From Epinephelus fuscoguttatus (Eukaryota > Chordata > Actinopteri > Perciformes > Serranidae), in NCBI RefSeq assembly GCF_011397635.1, contig NC_064775.1:19326954-19390953 (forward strand): a stretch of DNA of 64,000 bases. Reading direction: 5' to 3'. Within the stretch, counting starts at the first letter, position 1. The number at the start of each line of letters is the position of its first letter. This document shows positions 1-10,442 of the stretch, one piece after another. Both the position numbers and the translations under genes were made by a program. The notes beneath the pieces were generated by a model, which saw only the letters and a list, made by a program, of their open reading frames with translations, was not told the origin of the DNA and searched no databases.

Positions 1-2343
1 ATTTATGACTTTTTTACACTTTTCCTCTATCCTGGTGACATGGCCTGACCATGTCAGGCGTTCATCAAACACTACACCAAGGAATTTAAATTGTGGCACC
101 CTTTCCAACTCTTCCCCATACATTTTTAACCTGACATCCTCTCTGATTCTCTTCCTGGTAAAGAACACAGTTTGTTTTTTTTCAGTTGAAACTTTGCATC
201 CCCAGTCATATCCCCAATCAGTCACTTGATTGATTGCTCCTTGAAGTTTTCCAATGACATGCTCAATATTTCTGCCTCTTTTCCAAAGAGCTCCATCATC
301 GGCAAACAGAGACCTGCCTATGTCTACAGGAAGTTTTGAGAACACATCATTAATGCTTAAACTGAACAGTAATGGACTGATCACACTCCCCTGAGGCGTT
401 CCATTCCCCACCACATACTGTGTTGACATGACTCTCCCGATTCTCACTTGAATTTTCCTTCCAAACAGGAAATCTTTAATCCAGTTAAAGGCTCTCCCTC
501 CAACTCCAATCTTAGATAGTTTTATCAGCAGGCCTTCCTTCCACATCATATCATATGCCTTTTCAATATCGAAAAACACTGCAATAACTGATTCTTTGTT
601 TGCTTGGGCCTTTCTTATTTCTGTTTCTAGTCTTATCACTGGATCCATAGTATTCCTCCCTCTTCTAAAGCCACTTTGATAGTTGGCTATCTTACCTGCC
701 TTCTCCAGCTGGTAAGTTAACCTTTCTGTAATCATTCTCTCCATTACTTTGCATATATTTGAAGTCAGAGCTATTGGCCTGTAGCTAGATGGTTTTATTG
801 GGCCTTTCCCTGGTTTCCTTATTGGGATTACCACTGCTTCCTTCCACACTGCTGGTAGCCGGCCCTTTTTCCACACTTTGTTATAGAGCTTTAACAGTTC
901 CTTGAGCATTTTCTTTCCTAAGTGCTTCAGCATACTATAGCTTACTTGGTCTTTCCCTGGAGAAGTTGGTTTAGATTTGTTTATTGCCCTCAGCATCTCT
1001 TCCAGTGTAAATGGTTCATCCAAACTGCTATTGGCTTCTTCCCTCCTGTCCAATATTTCTGGATGTTGGCTTAATGTCTTTCTTCTTCTTCTGTTACCTT
1101 CTTCTGACAAGTTTTCTGAGCTGTGTACTTTTGCAAATGCCTTAACCATTATTTCTGCTTTTTCTTTATCTGTCACTGCTGTTTTTCCATCATCTATCAT
1201 GACTGGATACTCCCACTCTCTCCTGTCCCCTCCCATTCTCCTTATCATTCCCCACACCTCACCTACTGGTGTTGTTCTTCCAGTTGAGCTGCAAAAGTTC
1301 CTCCAGCTTTCTCTCTTAGCTTGCCTCACCGTTCTCCTCACCACTGCCTGCGCCTTTTTATACTGAATTAGGTCTTGCATGTTATGGGTTCTTTTGAACA
1401 ATCTTAATGCCCTGTTCCTTTGCCTTACAGCCTGACGGCATTCCTCTGTCCACCATGGTACCAGCTTCCTCTCACTCCTTCCTTTACTTTTGGGTATGGC
1501 TTTTTCTGCTGCAGCAATAATTATAGATGTTATCTGATTATTAAGCTCATCCACATCATCTGACCTGCCAGTTATCAGTATTTTCTCCTCACTCAGTCTT
1601 TGAAACTCACTCCAGTTAGCCTTTTCAAATCTCCATTTTTTAACTCCACTAGCTTGTCTTCCTTCCACTTTCTCTCCCACATAACAGGCCACTGGATAAT
1701 GATCACTGCCCAGTGTTGTTTTCAAAACTTTCCAGGAGCTGACTCCAGCTAAAGAGTTAGATACAAGTGTGATATCTAATGCTGACACTGCACCTGTTGC
1801 TGTGTTGATCCTAGTGCCTTTTCCGTCATTCATACAAACTAGATCGTTATTATCCATCAGTTCTTCAATTATTCTGCCATTTAAGTCTGTCTGTAACGCT
1901 CCCCAAGTGGTGCTATGGGCATTAAAATCTGCACACCAGACATTTCTAGCTTTGTTCTGACTTTGTATTTCCAGCAACTTATCCAAGTTTAACTTTTTAC
2001 ATGGGTTGTAGTAATTGATTACCACTAGTGCTTCTCCTTTATTCCAAATTTCCATGGCTATATACTCCAACTCATCTCCTTTCTCTAGCACTCGACAAGG
2101 TATTCCATGTTTTACAAGCGTTACACTTCCTCCTCCTCCCCCAAGGCTTCAATCTTGTCGATGTGTTACATAGCCATGCACAACAAAATCCAAACTAGGT
2201 TTTAACCATGATTCCTGGATGCACACAATGTCAGGTTTTTCTTTCAATTCTTGCATGAAATGCTTAAACTCTTGGCCATTAGCCAGCAGGCTCCGTGCAT
2301 TCCACTGCAGAAGAAAGACCATAAGCACTATTAACCAATACAT
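1..2343 (-). pseudogene. LINE ORF2 (endonuclease + reverse transcriptase), partial, one premature stop
   Basis: The ATG at 2,343 begins an endonuclease (QWNARSLLANGQEFKHF, then DIVCIQESWLKP). The frame stops at a TGA (2,151-2,149) and then stays open in the same frame to the window edge, which I checked codon by codon. Downstream motifs are the endonuclease core (CADFNAH, SDHYPV), the reverse-transcriptase fingers (PGKDQVSYSML), FFDIEKAYD, NGTPQGSVISPLLF, the catalytic FADDGALW and FKFLGVVFDERLTW. About 780 codons are visible; any RNase H domain would lie to the left of the window. One CGA-to-TGA type lesion in a frame this long suggests recent insertion. Confidence 0.82.
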
Positions 2344-3611
2344 GGTGTTTCCTGGCTCGACTGATTAGTGAGGTTTTCCCTCACCTCTTCCCATGTCAGT
2401 CCTACAAGACCCAAATGATTCACCGCTGCTTTGACTATCAGCTGAATTTTTACATTTTTTGACTGAACTTCAGCAGTGTTGTTTATCACTCCTGCTATGA
2501 AAGTTACAAGTGCTTTTTTGTCAACATACAGCTCATGGTTGGCTTTCTTTTGTGGCACTCTGCTCCCTGCTCCTTCTTCTCTCTTTTCACTCGTTACTCA
2601 TGCTGCCCCAGCATAAGAGAGCTTCCTCTCCACCCTTACTTTCTGAATTTCATTTTCTCTTTTCATGAATTGACATCCTCCATAAGCCACACTATGAGCC
2701 CCACCACAGTTACAGCACCTTGGATGCACTCCATCTCCACACTTCCCATACTCATGGTCTCCCCCACAGCGAGCACATCTCCTCTGCTCTTTACAAACCT
2801 TAGCTGTGTGTCCAAATCGTTGACATTTAAAGCACCTTAGTGGCTTCAGCACATACACCCTTACTGGATAACTCATGAAGCCCGGGAACACTTTATTTGG
2901 CACAAGATTACCTTCAAACTCAATCAGTACTGTTTCACTATCCTTCTTTGTACCATCCCTTGTTGTTTTCATTCTCAACACACTTTTCACTTTAGCTCCC
3001 TTGATATTTTCCCCCATATTTACTGCCAACGGCACACCTGTTATTACCCCTTTGCACCCTCCTTCTCTTTGTGCTCCAACCCTCCTTGTGCTCTCTACCT
3101 TAGCTTTTCCTATCTCCTTTAAACTAAGAGCTTTCTCAAGCTGCTCTTCATCCACACATCTTACCAGAAGATTTCCATCATTAAGGACTTTGGCGTACAA
3201 TATCTCTCCAATCTTGTTAGCCAGGGTTGTAGTTAGCATGAATGGATTGATTTTCTTCATCATTTCCTGTCTCTTTTCATTGAATCTTATAATGACACAT
3301 TTATCTGACTTATTCTTCTGCCGTTCATAGCCCTCTTCCTCACTGTCAGATCGGTCACTGTTGGCTTTTCTGATCCTTTTTGTCCCCTTTCCTTGGTGTT
3401 CAACAACCCAGCTCTGCACTCCGCTCTCACATGCTTCTCCTTTTCCCTCTTCTAAGTCCATGTCTAGCAAACTTTGTACATCTGATCCCAAAGAATCCTC
3501 ATAACCCACCTCCTCTCCTAACTCTGGCAATTCTGCTCGGGTAGACCTTCCTGGTTTCCCCTGTTTTAATTGCCCTGATGATGTTTCCGCCATCTTCTCT
3601 CCACCTCCCAA
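2331..3611 (-). pseudogene. LINE ORF1 (gag-like zinc-knuckle protein), one premature stop
   Basis: The ATG at 3,611 opens a frame of 337 codons to a TGA at 2,600-2,598. The same frame then continues without a stop to 2,331, so the full ORF1 would be about 426 residues. The first part is acidic and charged. Three CCHC/CCHC-like knuckles follow (CFKCQRFGHTAKVC, CARCGGDHEYGKC, CCNCGGAHSVAYGGC), the usual RNA-binding module of I/Jockey-type ORF1. The part after the stop is a plausible C-terminal region (QKKANHELYVDKK and onward). The premature TGA probably arose from CGA by CpG decay. ORF1 overlaps the ORF2 start by 13 nt, which fits termination-reinitiation, although that mechanism is inferred. 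Confidence 0.8.
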
Positions 3612-3970
3612 CAGCTGTTTGGCTAGCTATAAGGCGCAGCGCACAAATCTCGTTTTACCGGGGCTATACAGGCCGTCGGCCGAAACCTATGCAAACCACT
3701 CCTTACAACCTACCTTTTACCAAAACCAAAGTCCGTAATCCTAGATCAGAGCCAAATAAACCGTAAATTGTTCCTACCAGATGTGCCGATACCAATTCAA
3801 ATTTTTCCGCCAATGACAAACTCCACTTCCTTCCACCAACCCTGTACTTCCGTCCTAGTGGAATGGTAGTGCCCGCTTGACTCTCTCTGCGGACAGAATG
3901 GTTTTATAGTAAGGGGAGAAGTAAAGGGAGGAGGGCAGGCTTAGCGTGGACGGTTAGTGACGTCATTCAC

Positions 3971-4333
3971 CTCGAAAAAAAAAAAAATCATTCGCCTCCA
4001 ATGTGATGTAATGTAAATTCAAATGTAGTAACCAGGTTTCAAGCTGTAGAGAGCACTCCATACCACATTTTTAAAATAAAATGTAGATTTTCAACAGTTT
4101 GCACTACACTGTCAAGATTTTGAGCAGGATCAGTTAGTAACACTACTATACAACCAGAAACAATGATTATCAGCTGGAGAAAAAAAAAATGATTTTAGGG
4201 TTTAGTTACTCTTTAATGGCGACGTCACATAATCAGGAATAAAGATGTATTTACAGTTTGTACAATAAGGGGACAGTAATAAAATAATAATATATAGGCT
4301 ATTTTAATCCAAGAGGCCATATATATATATATA
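3971..4333. other. AT-rich spacer, no gene seen
   Basis: Between the LINE 5' end and the Tc1 element there is AT-rich sequence with short poly-A tracts and a (TA)n run at 4,320-4,333 that supplied the TA target. No coding or RNA gene signal is visible. Confidence 0.5.
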
Positions 4334-5961
4334 CAGTACAGGCCAAAAGTTTGGACACACCTTCTCATTCAATGCGTTTTCTTTATTTTCATGACTATTT
4401 ACATTGTAGATTCTCACTGAAGGCATCAAAACTATGAATGAACACATGTGGAGTTATGTACTTAACAAAAAAAGGTGAAATAACTGAAAACATGTTTTAT
4501 ATTCTAGTTTCTTCAAAATAGCCACCCTTTGCTCTGATTACTGCTTTGCACACTCTTGGCATTCTCTCCATGAGCTTCAAGAGGTAGTCACCTGAAATGG
4601 TTTCCACTTCACAGGTGTGCCTTATCAGGGTTAATTAGTGGAATTTCTTGCTTTATCAATGGGGTTGGGACCATCAGTTGTGTTGTGCAGAAGTCAGGTT
4701 AATACACAGCCGACAGCCCTATTGGACAACTGTTAAAATTCATATTATGGCAAGAACCAATCAGCTAACTAAAGAAAAACGAGTGGCCATCATTACTTTA
4801 AGAAATGAAGGTCAGTCAGTCCGGAAAATTGCACAAACTTAAAATGTGTCCCCAAGTGGAGTCGCAAAAACCATCAAGCGCTACAACGAAACTGGCACAC
4901 ATGAGGACCGACCAAGGAAAGGAAGACCAAGAGTCACCTCTGCTTCTGAGGATAAGTTCATCCGAGTCACCAGCCTCAGAAATCGCAAGTTAACAGCAGC
5001 TCAGATCAGAGACCAGATGAATGCCACACAGAGTTCTAGCAGCAGACCCATCTCTAGAACAACTGTTAAGAGGAGACTGCGCGAATCAGGCCTTCATGGT
5101 CAAATAGCTGCTAGGAAACCACTGCTAAGGAGAGGCAACAAGCAGAAGAGATTTGTTTGGGCCAAGAAACACAAGGAATGGACATTAGACCAGTGGAAAT
5201 CTGTGCTTTGGTCTGATGAGTCCAAATTTGAGATCTTTGGTTCCAACCGCCGTGTCTTTGTGAGACGCAAAAAGGTGAACGGATGGATTCCACATGCCTG
5301 GTTCCCACTGTGAAGCATGGAGGAGGAGGTGTGATGGTGTGGGGGTGTTTTGCTGGTGACACTGTTGGGGATTTATTCAAAATTGAAGGCACACTGAACC
5401 AGCATGGCTACCACAGCATCCTGCAGCGACATGCCATCCCATCCGGTTTGCGTTTAGTTGGACGATCATTTATTTTTCAACAGGACAATGACCCCAAACA
5501 CACCTCCAGGCTGTGTAAGGGCTATTTGACCAAGAAGGAGAGTGATGAAGTGCTGCGGCAGATGACCTGGCCTCCACAGTCACCGGACCTGAACCCAATC
5601 GAGATGGTTTGGGGTGAGCTGGACCGCAGAGTGAAGGCAAAGGGGCCAACAAGTGCTAAACACCTCTGGGAACTCCTTCAAGACTGTTGGAAAACCATTT
5701 CAGGTGACTACCTCCTGAAGCTCATGGAGAGAATGCCAAGAGTGTGCAAAGCAGTAATCAGAGCAAAGGGTGGCTATTTTGAAGAAACTAGAATATAAAA
5801 CATGTTTTCAGTTATTTCACCTTTTTTTGTTAAGTACATAACTCCACATGTGTTCATTCATAGTTTTGATGCCTTCAGTGAGAATCTACAATGTAAATAG
5901 TCATGAAAATAAAGAAAACGCATTGAATGAGAAGGTGTGTCCAAACTTTTGGCCTGTACTG
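4334..5961 (+). mobile_element. Tc1/mariner element, copy 1 (nearly full length)
   Basis: The element is bounded by matching ends, CAGTACAGGCCAAAAG at 4,334 and its reverse complement ending at 5,961, inside (TA)n as expected for the TA target of Tc1/mariner. The inverted repeats are unusually long: homology between 4,334-4,600 and 5,690-5,961 extends over roughly 270 bp and includes the last transposase codons. The same family occurs again at 14,065 and 15,755. Confidence 0.93.
4747..5798 (+). pseudogene. Tc1-type transposase, inactivated
   Basis: Translation from the ATG at 4,747 gives a Tc1 transposase: an N-terminal paired-like helix-turn-helix region ([31 protein letters not shown]), a GRPR-type hook (RKGRPRVTS), and a DDE catalytic domain with [21 protein letters not shown] and [13 protein letters not shown]. 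It should run about 350 residues. Two lesions are clear against the sister copy at 14,477: TTA has become TAA at about 4,840, and one A is missing from the run near 5,270, which shifts the frame before the GGGGVMVWG segment. Confidence 0.92.
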
Positions 5962-5963
5962 TA

Positions 5964-6022
<59 letters not shown>
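5962..6022. repeat. (TA)n microsatellite
   Basis: An uninterrupted TA run of about 50 bp follows the right end of Tc1 copy 1. Confidence 0.95.
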
Positions 6023-6026
<4 letters not shown>

Positions 6027-6480
6027 AAAGCAAAGGTACAAAAGGGATTAATATCAAGATTGTATAATACTATAAACAATGGAATGAACCATAATTCAGC
6101 ACGGCATAAATACAAGTGGGAAAAAGATGTGGGACACGAATACGTGCTGAAGGAATGGGAAGATCTATTGGAGAAGTCACAAAAAAGTTTGATTAACACC
6201 AAACATAGACTTATGCAGTTTAACATATCTCATGATGTGTATTATACTTCCCACAGGCTACAGCAGTTTAGCCCTAATACACCATCTAAATGCCAAGATG
6301 TAATGCAGATAATGGTGATATGATACACATGTTTTGGAGGTGCACACACTTGGAAGGATTTTGGAATAAAGTTTATAAATATACATCTGAAATATAACAG
6401 AAAAGAATTATCCTGGACCCCAGAATATCAATTTTGGGTGATGTAGAAATGTGTAAAGAAGTTAATAAAATGCAATTTTA
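6023..6480 (+). pseudogene. L1-type LINE ORF2 C-terminal fragment
   Basis: The plus strand reads ISRLYNTINNGMN, KYKWEKDVGHEY, LEKSQKSLINTKHRLMQFN, then MVI-stop-YTCFGGAHTWKDFGIKF. This arrangement of KWEKD, NTKHR and a degenerate C-x2-C-x-H region is typical of the C-terminal part of fish L1-type ORF2 proteins. It is 5' truncated, contains stops and has a short A-rich end near 6,480. Confidence 0.65.
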
Positions 6481-6999
6481 AAAAAAAAAGTAAAATCAAA
6501 CAAAAAAGGAGATGACCTGGAAAAAGTGCTTAAAAGTTAAAAGTCTGTAACATCATTTTAAAATGTAATAATAAGTATTATTATATAGCTATTCCCTAGC
6601 TGTTTTCTTTTTTCCCTAGTTATTTTCTAAAGCTATTGATTTTTTGCAATTATTATTTCCCCCATATTTCTGAAAGAAACTGCACCAATTTGCTTCAGTT
6701 CAAGGTTAAAATACTTTCAAAAGGTGTCTGAAAGCAGCACATGAAAAATGATGTTGCTCCAGGTTTCAAAGGGTTAAATAAAAAAAAGAGGACTCTCAAA
6801 AATAAGAACTGGTAGGCCTAGTGCTTTACCTTAAAGCAAAAAAAAAAAAAAGAATCTATGGAACAAAGTGGCAACGAAAGTGGTTATTATTTTTTAACAA
6901 GACATCACAGCTCTTTTTTTGGGAAGATAGTGGCACAGTATTTCAAGCCAAAATATTATCTTTTCCTATCCATAACCATAGTTTTTTTTAAAGCCTTAA
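6481..6999. other. AT-rich stretch, no gene seen
   Basis: Poly-A and poly-T tracts and low-complexity sequence only. Confidence 0.45.
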
Positions 7000-8332
7000 A
7001 GTAATACTCAGACGATTTGGGAGTCATGCCCTTTCTCTATCATTTTCATATTGAGACAACATGATCGATATCTTTTTTGTGTCTGTACGTCCAGTGGATG
7101 GGACTCAGCGGTTAGCATTGCGGCTTAGTTTAGCGAATACAATTGAAGTCTATAGGGGGTCAGTAGCCTACTCATAAAAGTGAACAAATAAACGTTACAG
7201 AAACCCTGAAGCTGGCATTTCTGCATGTGCATTTAAAATAAACATGTTTAAACATTAGTTCGAAAAACAAAAGTCCTTTTTAGTCATTTTAGAAGAAGTT
7301 TGATACACGGAACTATAGTGTGTTTACGTCCTGGGATACACCGGTGAGCAACAGCTGCAGCTGGCTCTGGGACAGGTACGCTAGGTCACTCGGTAAAAGC
7401 AAACAAAGAGACGACACGGACGATATTACTCACTCACTCGACTGAAAGCTGTCCATCAGCTCCTGCAGGCCTGGGGCGTTTTTTCCAGTTTATCTTAGGA
7501 ACATGAAAAAATGTTTCAATCACGCCAGGATTAGTAATTGCTGCAAAGTTTTCACTCCTTGTGATGCACTCTCTGCAGCAGTTTTCCTCCTGATGATATA
7601 TCTCCCCAACGATGGTAGCACCGAATCCCATTCTGTGCAGCAAAATGATTCCACCTCCATAGGCACAGGTTGGCAAGCCCCGCAGCTACACCACCAATCC
7701 TCCCCTGACCTCCGTCTCCCCTCAGTACCTTGCTGTTCCGCTGCCTTGGAGGATTCAGCCTCTCTTCTCGACCGCTCAGCATTCATCACCTGGAGTTCCT
7801 CATCTGTGTACTCCGGCTCAAACAGGTATGGCTCTGGATCTGTGTCCGCTACAAGAAACTCTTCAAAATCGCGTTCAAAATCGTCCATTGCAGCTACTAT
7901 AGTCCGGAGACATCGCTAGGCTAAATAAACAATTGAGTTTTGTTTACAGGCTACGTCTGTGCCTGTGCCTGCTCACCGGTGTATCCCTCCGCGGATCACA
8001 GCGTAGGGCGTAAATACACTGTAGTTCCGTGTATCAAACTTCTTCTAAAACGACTAAAAAGGACTCTCGTTTTTCGAATTAATGTTTAAACATGTTTATT
8101 TTAAATGCACATGCAGAAATGCCAGGTTCATGGTTTCTGTAACGTTTATTTGTTCACTTTTACTGAGTAGGGTACTGAGCCCCTATAGACTTCAATTGTA
8201 TTTGCTAAGCTAAGCCGCAATGCTAACCGCTGAGACCCAGCCACTGGACATACAGACACAATAAAGATATCGATCATGTTGTCTCACTATGATAGAGAAA
8301 GAGCATAACTCCCAAATCGTCGGAGTATTCTT
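7000..8332 (-). mobile_element. TTAA-flanked DNA transposon with ~350-bp inverted repeats (Kolobok- or piggyBac-like)
   Basis: Left end (7,000-7,350) and right end (7,975-8,332) are inverted copies of each other for about 350 bp, including the shared terminal ATACTC, CGATTTGGGAGT, and the distal TACACCGGTGAGC/CTCACCGGTGTA. TTAA lies immediately outside both ends (6,996-6,999 and 8,333-8,336), the target used by piggyBac and Kolobok elements. No transposase is visible. The 620-bp core holds one minus-strand ORF described separately. The terminal sequence looks more like Kolobok than piggyBac, but this is judgement only. Confidence 0.8.
7434..7888 (-). pseudogene. P2X7 C-terminal (ballast)-like cysteine-rich ORF inside the TTAA element, frameshifted
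   Basis: The ATG at 7,888 opens with an acidic N-terminus (MDDFERDFEEFLVADTDPEP) followed by WCSCGACQPVPMEVESFCC, which resembles the zinc-binding CxCGxC-x-MPTExExxCC signature of the P2X7 receptor cytoplasmic ballast domain. After the TEWDSVLPSL segment the matching continuation lies in the next frame (EENCCRECITRSENFAAI, then PGVIETFFH), so one base has been lost in a G-run near 7,605. The frame ends at 7,434. The later part of the ballast domain (a WRF/W-rich region in P2X7) is not seen. There are no P2X transmembrane or ligand-binding segments, so this is not a receptor gene. The domain assignment is by motif only. Confidence 0.65.
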
Positions 8333-8336
8333 TTAA

Positions 8337-9520
8337 CTTTACCTCAAAGTTTCAACCTATAAACTTCATAATAGTGTGCAAACGTTCAGGTTCCATAAAC
8401 GTACAATGCCACTGTTAATCCTGGACACCGGGTTGACACACAACAGTCATTAATTATAATAAAATCATAGTATCATTGTAAATTGTTAATGTTTTTTGCT
8501 GTTTTGTATGCATTTTGTTGTTTAGTTGTAGAGTTTAAAGATCCAATTGTAGAGGCGGGCATTGCCTTACCTTTGTGTGTGCTTATAAAATAAACAAAAT
8601 ATAAAAGATAGTTTGGCATAGCCAATTATTATTAGTATTATTCTGAATCTCTTGTTATTATAGAAAGTTGTATCACAACACAAATATAAAGTGGTTAAAT
8701 ATGAAAGACAATTCAGCTTTTTTAATGACGTCATTTTCTCAGAGCTGATATACATCTGTCACATTTCACTAATAGGGAACTCTATCTCCCAAAGGATTCT
8801 TTGGTTTGTGGGATATGTGACATATGGTGCACAGGCTGTTGTCAATTATTTTAGAACACACCCACAGCTGATTAATTCCCCCACACCTGTGCACACCTGT
8901 GAAATGGGTGGGGCAGTTTCTATTTAAACTCAGTGTTGGAAATAATGGTGTTGAACACTCTTGACAAAGGTCCAGGATGACCGAAACTTTAGTGTTACTC
9001 ATGAGTTGTGAAGCTAAGCAAGAGCAGTGTGCAGGATTTTCTGTTCAAAGATTCAGGTGATATTTTTCAATGCACCTGCATCTCAGATGGTTAAATGTGC
9101 GAATACCTTTCTTCAAGCCACACGGGGAATAAAAATAGGACATTATTTGTGAAATTATATTCATAAAGGACAAAATAAAACAAGGAAACATTTGGATTGC
9201 TCTTCATCTTTTTATGCAGTATTTTGCAAACATGGGTGTTCTATTTCATGATTAAGGCACATTTTGTGACACTGCAATGTTTCTTAAAAACAAGTGAAGA
9301 AATCTGACATTTTTGTATTTCATTGAAAACATACAATAAAAATAATTTGCAAATCAAATGCACTGGCATTACTGATGTGTATCAGAATCATTATGCTTAT
9401 ATTATGTGTGTCATTGTTAATCGTGTGTGGAAGCAGAGGTGCTGAAGGGATAGAAATAGAGTAAAAGACACCAGTCTTTGAAGAGTAACTTGTTTCTATA
9501 AGTTCTTCAGATTCTTTGGC
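8337..9520. other. Intergenic, repeat-like, no gene seen
   Basis: There is no coding signal. A stretch at about 8,930-9,000 (CTTGACAAAGGTCCAGGATG, then ACCGAAAC) resembles a motif common in fish interspersed repeats, but I cannot assign it. Confidence 0.35.
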
Positions 9521-9524
9521 AACC

Positions 9525-9830
9525 CGGTCAACATTTGTATGTGGACCCCATACTTAAAAAATGGGCCCTATGTGGGATTGTCCATGGGTTCCATAATGGC
9601 CCAATACCAGTTGCCCACAGGGGTGGGTTTAACATGGGTTATGCTACAGGTAGTGAGCACCAAGTGGGTATGGGCCCAAAATGGGCATCTTATCTTTGGC
9701 CCACTTGAGTAAACCCACCCATCTAGGCAATTGGCATGGTTCCATTATGGAACCCTTGGACAATCCCATTTAGGGCCCATTTTTCAGCTCGTTTACTACC
9801 CCCATGGGCCCTGCATACAAAGGTTGGATG
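9525..9830. mobile_element. MITE-like palindromic element, copy 1
   Basis: A roughly 300-bp element with inverted ends (CAACATTTGTATGTGG on the left; the complement of CCAACCTTTGTATGCAGG on the right) and an internal mirrored GGGCCCA/TGGGCCC pattern. A second copy lies at 35,563-35,875 and a fragment at 42,510-42,563. It has no coding capacity. Confidence 0.7.
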
Positions 9831-9926
9831 AGTAGCAATGTGTCCCCACAGAAGCCCTGGAACATCATTGGCACCAACAACCATGTTACAAAAATGAAAT
9901 CAAACATAAATTCAACAGAAGCTGAA

Positions 9927-10442
9927 TTAGCAAGCTGTTTCAAGCATTGGTTCATCAACCTTTTCACCTTCACCTTCTCTGGCACCATCTGCTGGTGCTC
10001 CCTGGGATTTCACCTCAAACATGTCCCACCTCTTGGGAAGGATCCCCTTGTTAAACAGGAGTGAGGCCACATATGAAACCATGAGAATGGAAACCAGAGC
10101 AGACAGCATGCAAATGGTCTTGATGGGAGAGCGCTGAATGTAAACACCATCCTCTAAAGTGCAACCTGGGAATTGCAGGATCACAGGAAGATTGAACATG
10201 GGCTCTCCACACAAAACTCTCATCACAAAAGCAACAACATAGCCTGCAACAGCCCCATAGCCATTGGACACCCTGACGAAGAGGACACAGATCAGTTGTG
10301 GGAGCATTATGGTGTAAGTCAAGTCTGAGCTCAGGATCCAGAATGCTAAGATGCTGCTGTCCAGGTAGGTCAGAGATGTTCCCACAATCCCTACAACTAC
10401 TATGGAGAAGCGAATCACCCACTGAAGCTCTTTATCTGATGC
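9927..10442 (-). CDS. slc5a7-like: slc5a7-like copy A, exon 8 (last coding exon)
   Basis: 516 nt from [18 protein letters not shown] through [20 protein letters not shown] to the C-terminal [20 protein letters not shown] and the stop at 9,929-9,927. The soluble tail is short and charged and lacks an obvious counterpart of the longer CHT1 tail. Confidence 0.93.
   Translation of the reverse strand, partial: ASDKELQWVIRFSIVVVGIVGTSLTYLDSSILAFWILSSDLTYTIMLPQLICVLFVRVSNGYGAVAGYVVAFVMRVLCGEPMFNLPVILQFPGCTLEDGVYIQRSPIKTICMLSALVSILMVSYVASLLFNKGILPKRWDMFEVKSQGAPADGAREGEGEKVDEPMLETAC

Larger units (their letters stand above)
1..3970 (-). mobile_element. I/Jockey-type non-LTR retrotransposon (LINE), runs off left edge
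   Basis: On the minus strand there is a 5' UTR (about 3,970-3,612), an ORF1 with CCHC zinc knuckles (3,611-2,331), and an ORF2 that starts at 2,343 and stays open to position 1 apart from one stop. ORF2 carries an APE-type endonuclease and a reverse transcriptase with the FADD catalytic motif near 305-290. The two-ORF layout, the three-knuckle ORF1 and the ORF1/ORF2 overlap fit the I/Jockey group; the exact clade (I, Nimb or Jockey) is not settled. The 3' end lies outside the window. The 5' border is approximate: a poly-A tract at 3,977 follows a repeated CATTC-type motif that could be part of a target duplication. Confidence 0.85.

Noticed and set aside
2875..3330. Plus-strand ORFs across the LINE ORF1
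   Set aside because: Shadow frames of the minus-strand ORF1, which has zinc knuckles.
5937..6323. Plus-strand frame with an Ile-Tyr run
   Set aside because: The Ile-Tyr run is the (TA)n microsatellite; only the part after 6,023 is meaningful, as an L1-type fragment.
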